From contig JAPPBK010000225.1 of NCBI GenBank assembly GCA_026705105.1, positions 1 through 11,001 on the forward strand: a stretch of 11,001 bases of DNA, in the 5' to 3' direction. Below the pieces are notes generated by a model. It ran no database searches and was not told the origin of the DNA. It saw only the letters and a list, made by a program, of their open reading frames with translations. The position numbers and the translations under genes are program-made. This DNA is from Chloroflexota bacterium. Its GTDB lineage: Bacteria; Chloroflexota; Dehalococcoidia; Bin125. This document shows positions 1-5,831 of the stretch, in pieces. Each line of letters begins with the position of its first letter. The stretch's first letter is position 1.

Positions 1-70
1 TGTACCACAGCAGGGGCATGTTCGGGTCGCCGCCGAATTCCTGCGGATTGCCGTTGACAGTCAAATTCAT
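1..70 (-). CDS. (2Fe-2S)-binding subunit of a molybdenum hydroxylase, IorA-like (N-terminal fragment)
   Basis: Only the first 23 codons are inside the window; the gene continues past the left edge. The visible protein starts MNLTVNGNPQEFGGDPNMPL and goes on with LWY. This is the usual opening of the small iron-sulfur subunit of xanthine dehydrogenase-family enzymes, especially isoquinoline 1-oxidoreductase alpha and related aldehyde or heterocycle hydroxylases: a plant-type ferredoxin fold beginning with a beta strand and 'V-N-G', then 'D-x-P-L-L-x-x-L-R'. In this family the subunit carries two 2Fe-2S clusters and passes electrons from the molybdopterin subunit. The cluster cysteines lie outside the window, so cofactor binding is not shown here. 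The ATG follows a strong AGGAGG Shine-Dalgarno sequence. The gene is divergent from the aminotransferase. The family call rests on a short stretch. Confidence 0.72.
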   Translation of the reverse strand, partial: MNLTVNGNPQEFGGDPNMPLLWY

Positions 71-78
71 GTCAACTT

Positions 79-84
79 CCTCCT
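79..84 (-). promoter_or_regulatory. Strong Shine-Dalgarno for the 2Fe-2S protein gene
   Basis: On the minus strand the sequence reads AGGAGG, with 8 nt between it and the ATG at 70-68. It is one of the best ribosome binding sites in the window, and it fixes the start of the truncated gene. Confidence 0.7.
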
Positions 85-124
85 CGTTGTATCCGGACCC
101 GCGGCCGCGAACCCGGAACTGGTG

Positions 125-169
125 GTCGGCGTAGCAACCCCTCCAACTGGGAGCCGCCGCTACGTCGAC
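125..169. repeat. 45-base inverted repeat in the divergent intergenic region (possible operator or hairpin)
   Basis: The arms are GTCGGCGTAGC (125-135) and GCTACGTCGAC (159-169). They pair over 11 positions, ten Watson-Crick and one G-T. Inside them CTCC (141-144) can pair with GGAG (150-153) around a 5-nt loop, so the whole element is symmetric about base 147. No T-run follows on either strand, so it does not look like an intrinsic terminator. It lies in the 203-nt spacer between two divergent genes, where a dimeric regulator binding site would be expected. The operator role is inference; only the symmetry is seen. Confidence 0.5.
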
Positions 170-262
170 AGCTCCCCCATGGTACTTTGCAAGGCGCGCA
201 AGTCCAAATCGGGGCAATTTGTACGGTCGCGGCTCCAAAGTGGCGGGGCCTGAGGTCGCGCC

Positions 263-268
263 AGGAGG
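263..268 (+). promoter_or_regulatory. Shine-Dalgarno that selects the aminotransferase start
   Basis: AGGAGG lies 5 nt before the ATG at 274 and only 2 nt before the ATG at 271. It favours 274 as the start, and argues against an upstream in-frame start at 187 that would add 29 unconserved residues. Confidence 0.65.
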
Positions 269-273
269 GAATG

Positions 274-1116
274 ATGGACAGTCTCGTCTATGCGGACGGA
301 ACCTGGCACGAGGGTGATCCGCCGCTCATCGGCGCCCTCAGCCAGAGCTACATGCACGGCACGGCCGTATTCGACGGCGCGCGGCTGTTCAACGATTGTG
401 TCCCGGATCTCGGCCGCCATTGCGAGCGTCTTCTTCGGTCAGCCGCGGTGATGGGATTGGACCAGCCCGTCGATGCAGCGACGGTCGAGAGCCTCGCGCG
501 CGAGGGCGCGCGCCGATTCGAGACGGGTGCTGAACTCTACATTCGTCCGTCCCTGTATGCGGCCCGCGGATTCCTCACGCCGGAGCCGGGGAGCACCCGT
601 TTCCTGCTGTCACTCATGCGGATGGCGATGCCGGCTGCGCACGGGCGATCGATCACCGTGAGCCCGTTTCGTCGCCCCGGACCGGACATGGCCCCGACCG
701 AAGCCAAGGCTTCGTGTCTCTACCCCAACGGATCGCGGGCCCTGCAGGACGCCGAGCGGCGCGGGTTCGACAACGCGCTGATGCTGGACGGCGACGGCAA
801 TGTGGCGGAGCTTGCGTCGGCCAACATCTGGCTGGGTCGCAACGGAGTCGCGATCACGCCGGTTTGGAACCGGACGTTTCTCAACGGAATCACCAAGTTG
901 CGGGTATCTGCTCTCCTGGGCGAGCTCGGAATCGATGTCGTCGAGCAGACGGTTTCGCTGGACGACGTGATGGGGGCAGATGAGGTGTTCAGCACCGGGA
1001 ACTGGGGCAAGGTGCTGCCGATTATCCGCGTCGACGATCACGAGTTTGCCGTGGGCCCCCTGTATCGTGCGGCCAGAGAGGCGTACTGGGCGTATGCCGA
1101 GACGGAGCCGCTGTAG
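274..1116 (+). CDS. Class IV PLP-dependent aminotransferase (branched-chain amino acid aminotransferase type)
   Basis: This 280-residue protein transfers an amino group between an amino acid and a 2-oxo acid using pyridoxal phosphate, in the cytoplasm. Fold-type IV landmarks are in order: an early YADGTW strand; a phosphate-contacting Arg in the LGRHCERL region (R48); the Schiff-base lysine in TEAKASCLYPN (K145); the glutamate that contacts the pyridine nitrogen in NVAELASANIW (E179); and a phosphate-binding STGN (240-243). The K145 context and the C-terminal STGNWGKVLPI...YWAYAE block resemble the short proteobacterial IlvE-like group rather than D-amino acid transaminase or aminodeoxychorismate lyase. 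The start at 274 follows AGGAGG by 5 nt; 271 is also possible. It leads a plus-strand run with a VOC protein and a crotonase, so a catabolic transaminase is as likely as the biosynthetic enzyme. The substrate is not determined. Confidence 0.88.
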   Translation: MDSLVYADGTWHEGDPPLIGALSQSYMHGTAVFDGARLFNDCVPDLGRHCERLLRSAAVMGLDQPVDAATVESLAREGARRFETGAELYIRPSLYAARGFLTPEPGSTRFLLSLMRMAMPAAHGRSITVSPFRRPGPDMAPTEAKASCLYPNGSRALQDAERRGFDNALMLDGDGNVAELASANIWLGRNGVAITPVWNRTFLNGITKLRVSALLGELGIDVVEQTVSLDDVMGADEVFSTGNWGKVLPIIRVDDHEFAVGPLYRAAREAYWAYAETEPL

Positions 1117-1261
1117 GACGAGACACCTCGGTGGTCCTGGCAGTGCCCGTTCCCAGAGGGTCGTGGCGTCCGTCGCCCGGTACCGTTCGCCAGGGACAGA
1201 TCGGTGAACTTGCGGGCCGGCGCCGGCACGCCAGAATGCCGAGCTTCAAGGGGATTTCGCG

Positions 1262-2026
1262 ATGCAGTTGAGACTTCGGCAGATCTGCCTCGTCGCCGGC
1301 AATCTGGATCCCGTCGTGGACGCGTTGTGCCGGGTCTTTGGGCTCGCGGTCTGCCACGTCGACGACGCTGTGGCCGAGTACGGGCTCGTGAACGCCCTGA
1401 TGCCGGTCGGCAGCCAGTTTCTGGAAGTGGTGGCGCCGACCGGGCCGGGAACCGCGGCGGGCCGCTATCTGGAACGGCGCGGCGGGGACGGCGGCTACAT
1501 GGTCATTACCCAGTGCGACGATCTGGATCGCCGCCGGAGGCGGGTCGATGAGCTCGGCGTCCGTGTCGCCAATCGGCTTTCCTACGGCCGGTTTCAGGGC
1601 ATGCAGCTTCATCCCAAGGATACGGGCGGCACGTTCTTCGAAATCGATCGTCAGGAGGACGGTGATTCCGGGGACGGCGCGTGGCATCCGGCGGGCCCCG
1701 ACTGGAGACCGTACGTCCGCACGGGCGTGGTGTCGGCGATCGCGGCGGCAGAAATTCAAAGCCCTGATCCTGACGCCTTGGCGGCGCGCTGGAGCGAGAT
1801 CGCGCAAATCCCGCTGACCCGGGACGCAGCGGGGATGGCGACTCTGCCCCTTGCCAATGCGGATCTGCGATTTGTCGTCGCGTCCGACGGGCGGGGCGAG
1901 GGCTTGGCGGGTCTGGATCTGGCTGCAGAGGATGCAGGCGCGGCAATCGCCAGCGCGCGGACTCGGGGATTCCTTCAAGAGGGGAACGTGATCCGGGTCG
2001 CGGGAATGCGATTTGCACTCGTGTAG
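1262..2026 (+). CDS. VOC superfamily (glyoxalase/dioxygenase-like) protein
   Basis: The 254-residue soluble protein looks like a two-repeat vicinal-oxygen-chelate fold. The first repeat runs from RQICLVAGNL (6-15) through SQFLEVVAP (51-59), then GYMVITQCDDLD (79-89) and MQLHPKDTGGTFFEIDR (114-130). A weaker second repeat begins at VSAIAAAEI (157-165) and ends with VIRVAGMRFALV. VOC enzymes bind a metal through His/Gln/Glu on paired beta-alpha-beta-beta-beta modules; candidate ligands are Q7, E55, H117 and E127. The usual first His is Gln here, and the C-terminal repeat shows no obvious ligands and may be structural. The start is supported by AAGGGGA 7 nt upstream. It lies between an aminotransferase and a crotonase, which suggests a role in the same pathway. 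The specific reaction (lyase, dioxygenase, isomerase or binding only) cannot be assigned. Confidence 0.78.
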   Translation: MQLRLRQICLVAGNLDPVVDALCRVFGLAVCHVDDAVAEYGLVNALMPVGSQFLEVVAPTGPGTAAGRYLERRGGDGGYMVITQCDDLDRRRRRVDELGVRVANRLSYGRFQGMQLHPKDTGGTFFEIDRQEDGDSGDGAWHPAGPDWRPYVRTGVVSAIAAAEIQSPDPDALAARWSEIAQIPLTRDAAGMATLPLANADLRFVVASDGRGEGLAGLDLAAEDAGAAIASARTRGFLQEGNVIRVAGMRFALV

Positions 2027-2105
2027 GGCATTGGCGAATGTGGTGCGCCGCGACACCCACTGGCTGCATTCCTGATGGGTCCCGCTAATTCAGGCCAAAG
2101 GCTCC

Positions 2106-2110
2106 GGAGG
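2106..2110 (+). promoter_or_regulatory. Ribosome binding site that selects the crotonase start
   Basis: GGAGG lies 9 nt before the ATG at 2120. The alternative in-frame ATG at 2075 would add 15 residues unlike the family, so 2120 is preferred. Confidence 0.55.
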
Positions 2111-2119
2111 CTACAGGCA

Positions 2120-2911
2120 ATGTCCGATCATCTATTGGAATCACGTGACAACGGCGTGGCATGGCTCACCCTGAACCGCCCGGACCGCCTGAACGCGATG
2201 AGCAACGAGATGCTGGATGGCCTCCTTGCCTGCATGCTTCGATTGGCTGCGGATGAGGAGGTCGGCTGTGTCGTGCTGACCGGAGCGGGGCGCGGCTTTT
2301 GCGCCGGCGGTGACGTCAAGGGCATGGCGCAGGGGTCACTTCGGGAAGCCAGCCTGGAGGGCCGGATGCAGGCGCTGCGGCGCAGGATGGAAGTCAGCCG
2401 CGTGATCTACGAGATGCCGAAGCCGGTGGTGGCCATGGTTCGCGGTCCCGCTGCCGGGGCCGGGCTTTCAGTGGCCCTGGCCTGCGACCTCCGAATTGCC
2501 GACGAGACCGCACTGATGACAACTGCGTTCGCACAGGTCGGGTTGTCCGGCGACTTTGGTGGATCCTGGTTCTTGTCCCGACTGGTTGGTGCCGGCAAGG
2601 CCAAGGAACTCTATCTCACGGCTGCCCGGCTCACGGCTTCCGACGCTCTGGCGCTGGGGATCCTCAATCGCGTGGTGGCAAGTGACGCCCTCGAAGCGGA
2701 AACCCGGGCGCTGGCGGAGGGGCTGGCCTCGGGGCCGCGCGTCGCACTGGGCTACATGAAGCAGAATCTCAACGGCGCCTGGACGGCTTCCCTGTCCGAG
2801 ACGCTGGACATGGAGGCCCGCAACCACACGCGTTCGGGCTTTACGGAAGATCACCTGGAGGCCTCCAAGGCTTTCGTCGAGAAGCGGAAGCCTGTGTTCA
2901 GCGGCCGCTAG
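2120..2911 (+). CDS. Enoyl-CoA hydratase/isomerase (crotonase) family protein
   Basis: This 263-residue cytoplasmic protein of the crotonase fold acts on acyl-CoA thioesters. Visible landmarks are the N-terminal VAWLTLNRPDRLNAMS (13-28), the first oxyanion-hole segment GRGFCAGGDVKGM (57-69), the second GPAAGAGLSVALACDLRIA (109-127), and a C-terminal helical region ending KAFVEKRKPVF. By alignment from memory to rat mitochondrial enoyl-CoA hydratase, the two catalytic glutamates (E144, E164) are Ser117 and Phe137. An aspartate, D145 in GLSGDFGGSWFL, stands where PaaG-type isomerases and 4-chlorobenzoyl-CoA dehalogenase carry their catalytic Asp. A simple hydratase is therefore doubtful; an isomerase, dehalogenase-like or lyase reaction is more plausible. 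It follows the VOC gene by 93 nt on the same strand. The substrate is unknown. Confidence 0.87.
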   Translation: MSDHLLESRDNGVAWLTLNRPDRLNAMSNEMLDGLLACMLRLAADEEVGCVVLTGAGRGFCAGGDVKGMAQGSLREASLEGRMQALRRRMEVSRVIYEMPKPVVAMVRGPAAGAGLSVALACDLRIADETALMTTAFAQVGLSGDFGGSWFLSRLVGAGKAKELYLTAARLTASDALALGILNRVVASDALEAETRALAEGLASGPRVALGYMKQNLNGAWTASLSETLDMEARNHTRSGFTEDHLEASKAFVEKRKPVFSGR

Positions 2912-2939
2912 CCGCCGGCGCGCGATGGCCGGGTCCGGC

Positions 2940-2952
2940 GCCCCGCTGGGGC
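2940..2952. terminator. Short GC hairpin between convergent genes (weak terminator candidate)
   Basis: GCCCC and GGGGC form a 5-bp stem around a GCT loop, in the 60-nt gap between the crotonase and cytochrome b561 stop codons. There is no T-run on either strand, so a role as a bidirectional terminator is only suggested by its position. Confidence 0.2.
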
Positions 2953-2971
2953 CGGGCAAGCCGTGGCGGAA

Positions 2972-3508
2972 TCAGAGCATCCGCTTGAGCGTGCCGTGCT
3001 TGTCGAGAAATTGGTGCTTGAGGGCGGCGCCGGCGTGGATGACCACGACGGGGAGGAGTCCGTAGGCGACGGCCGCGTGCACGCCGATGGCCAGGTCACG
3101 CAGGATTTCCGACTGCGGGAAGATGGCCGGGATCACGAAGAGATCGAGAAACGGAAATCCGGCGCCGGCTGAGGTCGAAATCATGTAGCCGGAGACCGGA
3201 AGCGCGAAGATGGCGCAAAGCAACAGTGCGTGGGTGAGGCGGGCCCCGTGCCGTTCCCAATCTCGGAGTTCGGCCTGGAGCGGTGGGGAGGGCGATACGA
3301 ACTTCCAGACTGCGAACAGGACGGCCAATCCAAGAACAGCCATTCCCAGTGAGCGATGCAGCGACAACGCCAGGTTGTACCGGCTGTCGAGGTAGCTCAG
3401 GTCCACCATCCAGGCTCCCAGCGCGGTCAGCCCGATGATCCCCGCCGCCAGGAGCCAGTGAAGAAATTTGCTCGCCAGGCCGTAGCCGCTATCGGTGTTG
3501 TGCAGCAC
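2972..3508 (-). CDS. Cytochrome b561 family protein (di-heme, inner membrane)
   Basis: The 178-residue membrane protein has four predicted hydrophobic helices, roughly 15-35, 50-70, 92-112 and 140-160. Four histidines fit the bis-His di-heme pattern of bacterial CybB/YceJ: H17 (KFLHW), H51 (LHRS), H144 (GVHAAVAY) and H158 (VIHAG). The 14-residue spacing of the last two matches E. coli CybB, and its length (176 aa) is also close. Such proteins exchange electrons with quinone at the cytoplasmic membrane. The start is a GTG at 3508 with no evident Shine-Dalgarno sequence. No ATG precedes it, because the reading frame opens at the TAG of the upstream yceI gene only seven codons earlier. Expression probably depends on reinitiation after yceI. 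E. coli likewise pairs a b561 gene (yceJ) with yceI. Confidence 0.9.
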   Translation of the reverse strand: MLHNTDSGYGLASKFLHWLLAAGIIGLTALGAWMVDLSYLDSRYNLALSLHRSLGMAVLGLAVLFAVWKFVSPSPPLQAELRDWERHGARLTHALLLCAIFALPVSGYMISTSAGAGFPFLDLFVIPAIFPQSEILRDLAIGVHAAVAYGLLPVVVIHAGAALKHQFLDKHGTLKRML

Positions 3509-3529
3509 GACGCGGTAGCTGGCGTCGCG

Positions 3530-4120
3530 CTACTGTCGGATCGCCTCGAGCATGAGGTGGATTTCGACTTCCTCCGCCGCCGGACCCAGGTTGTAGTCCA
3601 TGCCGAAGTCCCGACGCTTGAGGACATAGGTGCCTTCGAAGCCGGCGCGGTAGCCGCCCCAGGGATCACCCCCTTCGCCGATCAGGCGGACGGGAAACGA
3701 GATGGATTTCGTTACCCCGAGCAGGGTCAGGTCTCCGGTCAGTTCGCCTCCGTCCGCGTTGCCCTGAAATCCGGTGCTGACGAAGGTCACCTCGGGGAAC
3801 TCATCCACGTTGAAGAAATCCTCGTTGCGCAGGTGCTTGTCCCGTTCCGCGTGGTTGGTGTCGAGACTGGCGGCATCGATCGTGACCCGGATGCTCTGTG
3901 CGTCCGGCCCGGATTGCGGATCGTAGGTCATGCTTCCCTCGAAGCGATTGAAGCGACCGACTAGCCAGCTGAAGCCCAGGTGCTGGGTCCGAAATTGAAT
4001 GAACGAGTGGCTTGGGTCGACCGTGTACTCCGCTGCACTCGCTGGATTGGCGGGACCCATGGAGAGGACGGCTGCCAGCACGGCAGCCAGGAAGAGGGGC
4101 GTGGCGGTTCGATACGTCAT
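3530..4120 (-). CDS. yceI: YceI family periplasmic lipocalin-like protein
   Basis: This 196-residue precursor has a clear signal peptide: MTYR, a hydrophobic core LFLAAVLAAVLSM, then a PASAA cleavage region near residue 29. The mature part begins with YTVDPSHSFIQFRTQHLGFS, the hallmark opening of YceI. It continues with the family segments GRFNRFEGSMTYD (55-67), SIRVTIDAASLDTNHAERDKHL (78-97, in part), DFFNVDEFPEVTF (101-113), GDLTLLGVTKSISFPV (129-144) and RRDFGMDYNLG (169-179). YceI proteins form an eight-stranded barrel that holds a polyisoprenoid such as a quinone precursor in the periplasm. The ATG at 4120 is chosen because it gives a standard signal peptide; an upstream in-frame start at 4207 would add 29 residues before it. 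The gene heads a minus-strand pair with cytochrome b561 and is divergent from the RND operon. Confidence 0.93.
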   Translation of the reverse strand: MTYRTATPLFLAAVLAAVLSMGPANPASAAEYTVDPSHSFIQFRTQHLGFSWLVGRFNRFEGSMTYDPQSGPDAQSIRVTIDAASLDTNHAERDKHLRNEDFFNVDEFPEVTFVSTGFQGNADGGELTGDLTLLGVTKSISFPVRLIGEGGDPWGGYRAGFEGTYVLKRRDFGMDYNLGPAAEEVEIHLMLEAIRQ

Positions 4121-4254
4121 CGCAGGCTCGGTTGATCGGGGACAAGATGGCGTGAGACTAGCAAGCAGGCAGGTGGCGGGCATGGTGTCCCGACCCCGCT
4201 CGGCCAACCGGTGCAGGTCGGTTCGGCCGGTAGGCAGTGGTATGCTCTGCCTCT

Positions 4255-4461
4255 ATGTCATTTGTTGGACCAGTTGTGCGTCTGCTGCTTCGCCGGGCGG
4301 CGGCGGATCCGCGTGTTCGGAAGGCAGCCGCCGAGACTGCTGCCTCGGCAGTGCGCGAGGCGCGCGATATCGTCAAAGACCCGTCGCCGGCCCGAAAACT
4401 CGGACGCCTTGCCGGCCGCGCGAAGCGGCGGCTTTCGGAGGCCGTGCGGAGCGACGACTAA
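4255..4461 (+). CDS. Small basic protein of unknown function at the head of the RND operon
   Basis: This is a 68-residue reading frame starting MSFVGPVVRLLLRRAAADPR. It is very rich in Ala and Arg, with a short hydrophobic N-terminus and then amphipathic, probably helical, basic sequence ending KRRLSEAVRSDD. I do not recognise the family. Support for it being a gene: it fills the space between yceI and the outer-membrane factor; its TAA ends 2 nt before the GTG of that gene, implying coupling; and its GGAG (4448-4451) can serve as the next gene's ribosome binding site. Against: no convincing Shine-Dalgarno sequence precedes its ATG, and a GTG at 4237 is an alternative start. It could be a membrane-surface or nucleic-acid-binding peptide, but nothing fixes the role. 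Confidence 0.55.
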   Translation: MSFVGPVVRLLLRRAAADPRVRKAAAETAASAVREARDIVKDPSPARKLGRLAGRAKRRLSEAVRSDD

Positions 4462-4463
4462 CC

Positions 4464-5831
4464 GTGCCGGGCCACGTTCGAGTCTACCGGAGGCTGGGGC
4501 AGGCGGTCGCTTGCGCACTGGCCCTAGCTGCTTGCAACAGCCCCGAGGTACCGCCCAAGCCCCTAAACCCCGAGGTCGCCGCATTCGATCGACTCCAGAT
4601 GGCGTTGCCTGGCGGAGACGGGCCGATTGAGGCGGAAGCCCTGGTGTTGGCCGCAATCGAGTACGCACCGTCCCGCCGGCGGGCGGAGGCCCGTTTGGCC
4701 CACATGGTGGCGTCCGTCCAGTTGACGCAGGTTAACCAGCCGTTTTTGTATGCACCGGAGGTCGAGTACCACACGGAAGGGGCGCCGTGGACCTTGGGAT
4801 TGTCGGTCGAACGACCCTTTACCCGCGAAACCCTGCGGACGGCCCGAACCGACGCAGCTGTCGCCGAACGCGTAGCGGCGCAATGGGCGCTCGAGCGCGT
4901 GGGATGGGAAGTACGCGACCATATCCTGAAGGCTCTTGTGCGCATCGAGCACACGCGCCTTGAAATCGCCTTCGCCGAGGAAGATGTCGAACTGCGGACG
5001 CAGGTGGAGACGATGCTGCGGCAGGGGCTTCAGGCCGGCGTGTCGCGCCTGGCTGACGCCCAGCGAGCGGCCGCCCTTGCCCAGCAGGCCAGGCTCGCGC
5101 TCGACGCGGCGCGCTCGCGGGCGGCGGAGGCCGAGACCGCACTTGCGGCTGCTCTTGGCGTGTCGCGAATGGCGGTTCTGGGACGTGGAATTCAGCCACC
5201 GGTCGGTGAGTTGCTGCCGTCACAAGTCGACCCCGCCCAGTTCGACGCGATGCTTCGCCGGGCCCTGGTGCGCCGCTCCGATGTACTGGTGAAGATCGCC
5301 GCCTATGGTGCGGCCGAGGCGAGGCTCCGCGTGACGCTGGCCGAGCTGACTCCCGATATCACCATGGGGCCAGGCATCCTTTGGGACCAGAAGGACCTTG
5401 TGCTGCGTCTTGCCGGCGCCATCGTTCCGGTGCCCGAGATTACGGATGCGCGGGTCGCGATTGCGCTGGCACACCGGGACGAGGCTCGTCTGGCCTTCGA
5501 AGAGATGCAGGCACAGGTCCTCGCCGAGGCCGAATCGGCATGGTCCCAGTTGGCCACGGCGGGCCGGGAATCCGCATCGGCGGAAGCCGAAATCACCGCC
5601 GCCAGCGAGTACGCTGCGCAAACCGCGACTGCAATCCGTCAGCGCACGTTGCCGGCTGCCGCTAAGCCTGACGCGGATCTTCGGTTGCTTGCGGCTCGCA
5701 GGGCGGCGGCAGCGGCGGAGTTGCGCAGGCAAATGGCCTTGATCAATCTGGAATTTGCGATGGAACGGATATTCAGCGACGATTCGGTTCCACGCGGAGC
5801 CCCCTGGCACCGCCCATCGCGGGATGACTGA
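4464..5831 (+). CDS. Outer membrane efflux lipoprotein (TolC/CzcC-type outer membrane factor)
   Basis: This 455-residue protein is the outer-membrane channel of the tripartite exporter. It begins with a GTG and a lipoprotein signal, with basic residues YRRLGQ, a hydrophobic stretch, and the lipobox LAAC (C24), so it is probably acylated like many OMF proteins. The mature part shows the OMF duplication: long Ala/Glu/Arg-rich alpha-helical hairpins (about 100-230 and 330-440) with shorter beta segments, such as PFLYAPEVEYHTEGAPWTLG and ITMGPGILWDQKDLVLRLAG, placed as in CzcC/TolC barrels. The start is 2 nt after the TAA of the small upstream gene. The in-frame open sequence further upstream runs antisense over yceI and is not used. 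The stop overlaps the next gene's start by 8 nt. Substrate choice in such systems lies mainly with the permease. Confidence 0.88.
   Translation: MPGHVRVYRRLGQAVACALALAACNSPEVPPKPLNPEVAAFDRLQMALPGGDGPIEAEALVLAAIEYAPSRRRAEARLAHMVASVQLTQVNQPFLYAPEVEYHTEGAPWTLGLSVERPFTRETLRTARTDAAVAERVAAQWALERVGWEVRDHILKALVRIEHTRLEIAFAEEDVELRTQVETMLRQGLQAGVSRLADAQRAAALAQQARLALDAARSRAAEAETALAAALGVSRMAVLGRGIQPPVGELLPSQVDPAQFDAMLRRALVRRSDVLVKIAAYGAAEARLRVTLAELTPDITMGPGILWDQKDLVLRLAGAIVPVPEITDARVAIALAHRDEARLAFEEMQAQVLAEAESAWSQLATAGRESASAEAEITAASEYAAQTATAIRQRTLPAAAKPDADLRLLAARRAAAAAELRRQMALINLEFAMERIFSDDSVPRGAPWHRPSRDD

Noticed and set aside
205..221. CAAAT and ATTTG inverted repeat upstream of the aminotransferase
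   Set aside because: Five-base arms with a 7-nt spacer are common by chance. No promoter hexamers with correct spacing were found around it.
1115..1138. AGGAC and GTCCT pair after the aminotransferase stop, as a possible terminator
   Set aside because: The stem is only 5 bp with an asymmetric interior, and no T-run follows.
1022..2056. Long minus-strand open frame (344 aa) opposite the aminotransferase tail and VOC gene
   Set aside because: Composition is Arg/Pro/His-rich, as expected for the shadow of GC-rich coding DNA. The plus-strand VOC protein has a recognisable fold and a ribosome binding site.
2040..2060. GTGGTG and CACCCAC imperfect hairpin after the VOC stop codon
   Set aside because: It needs a bulge, has no T-run, and is followed by a same-strand gene; it is too weak to call.
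4241..4257. TATGCT placed 8 nt before the ATG of the small protein, like a -10 box for a nearly leaderless transcript
   Set aside because: No acceptable -35 hexamer is found at 16-18 nt upstream (the region reads about TCGGTT), and one hexamer match in this composition is expected by chance.
3999..4463. Long in-frame open sequence upstream of the outer-membrane factor start, giving a 610-aa reading frame
   Set aside because: The extra 155 residues lie antisense to yceI and across the small upstream gene, are low-complexity Arg/Ser/Ala, and precede a clear lipoprotein signal that should be N-terminal.
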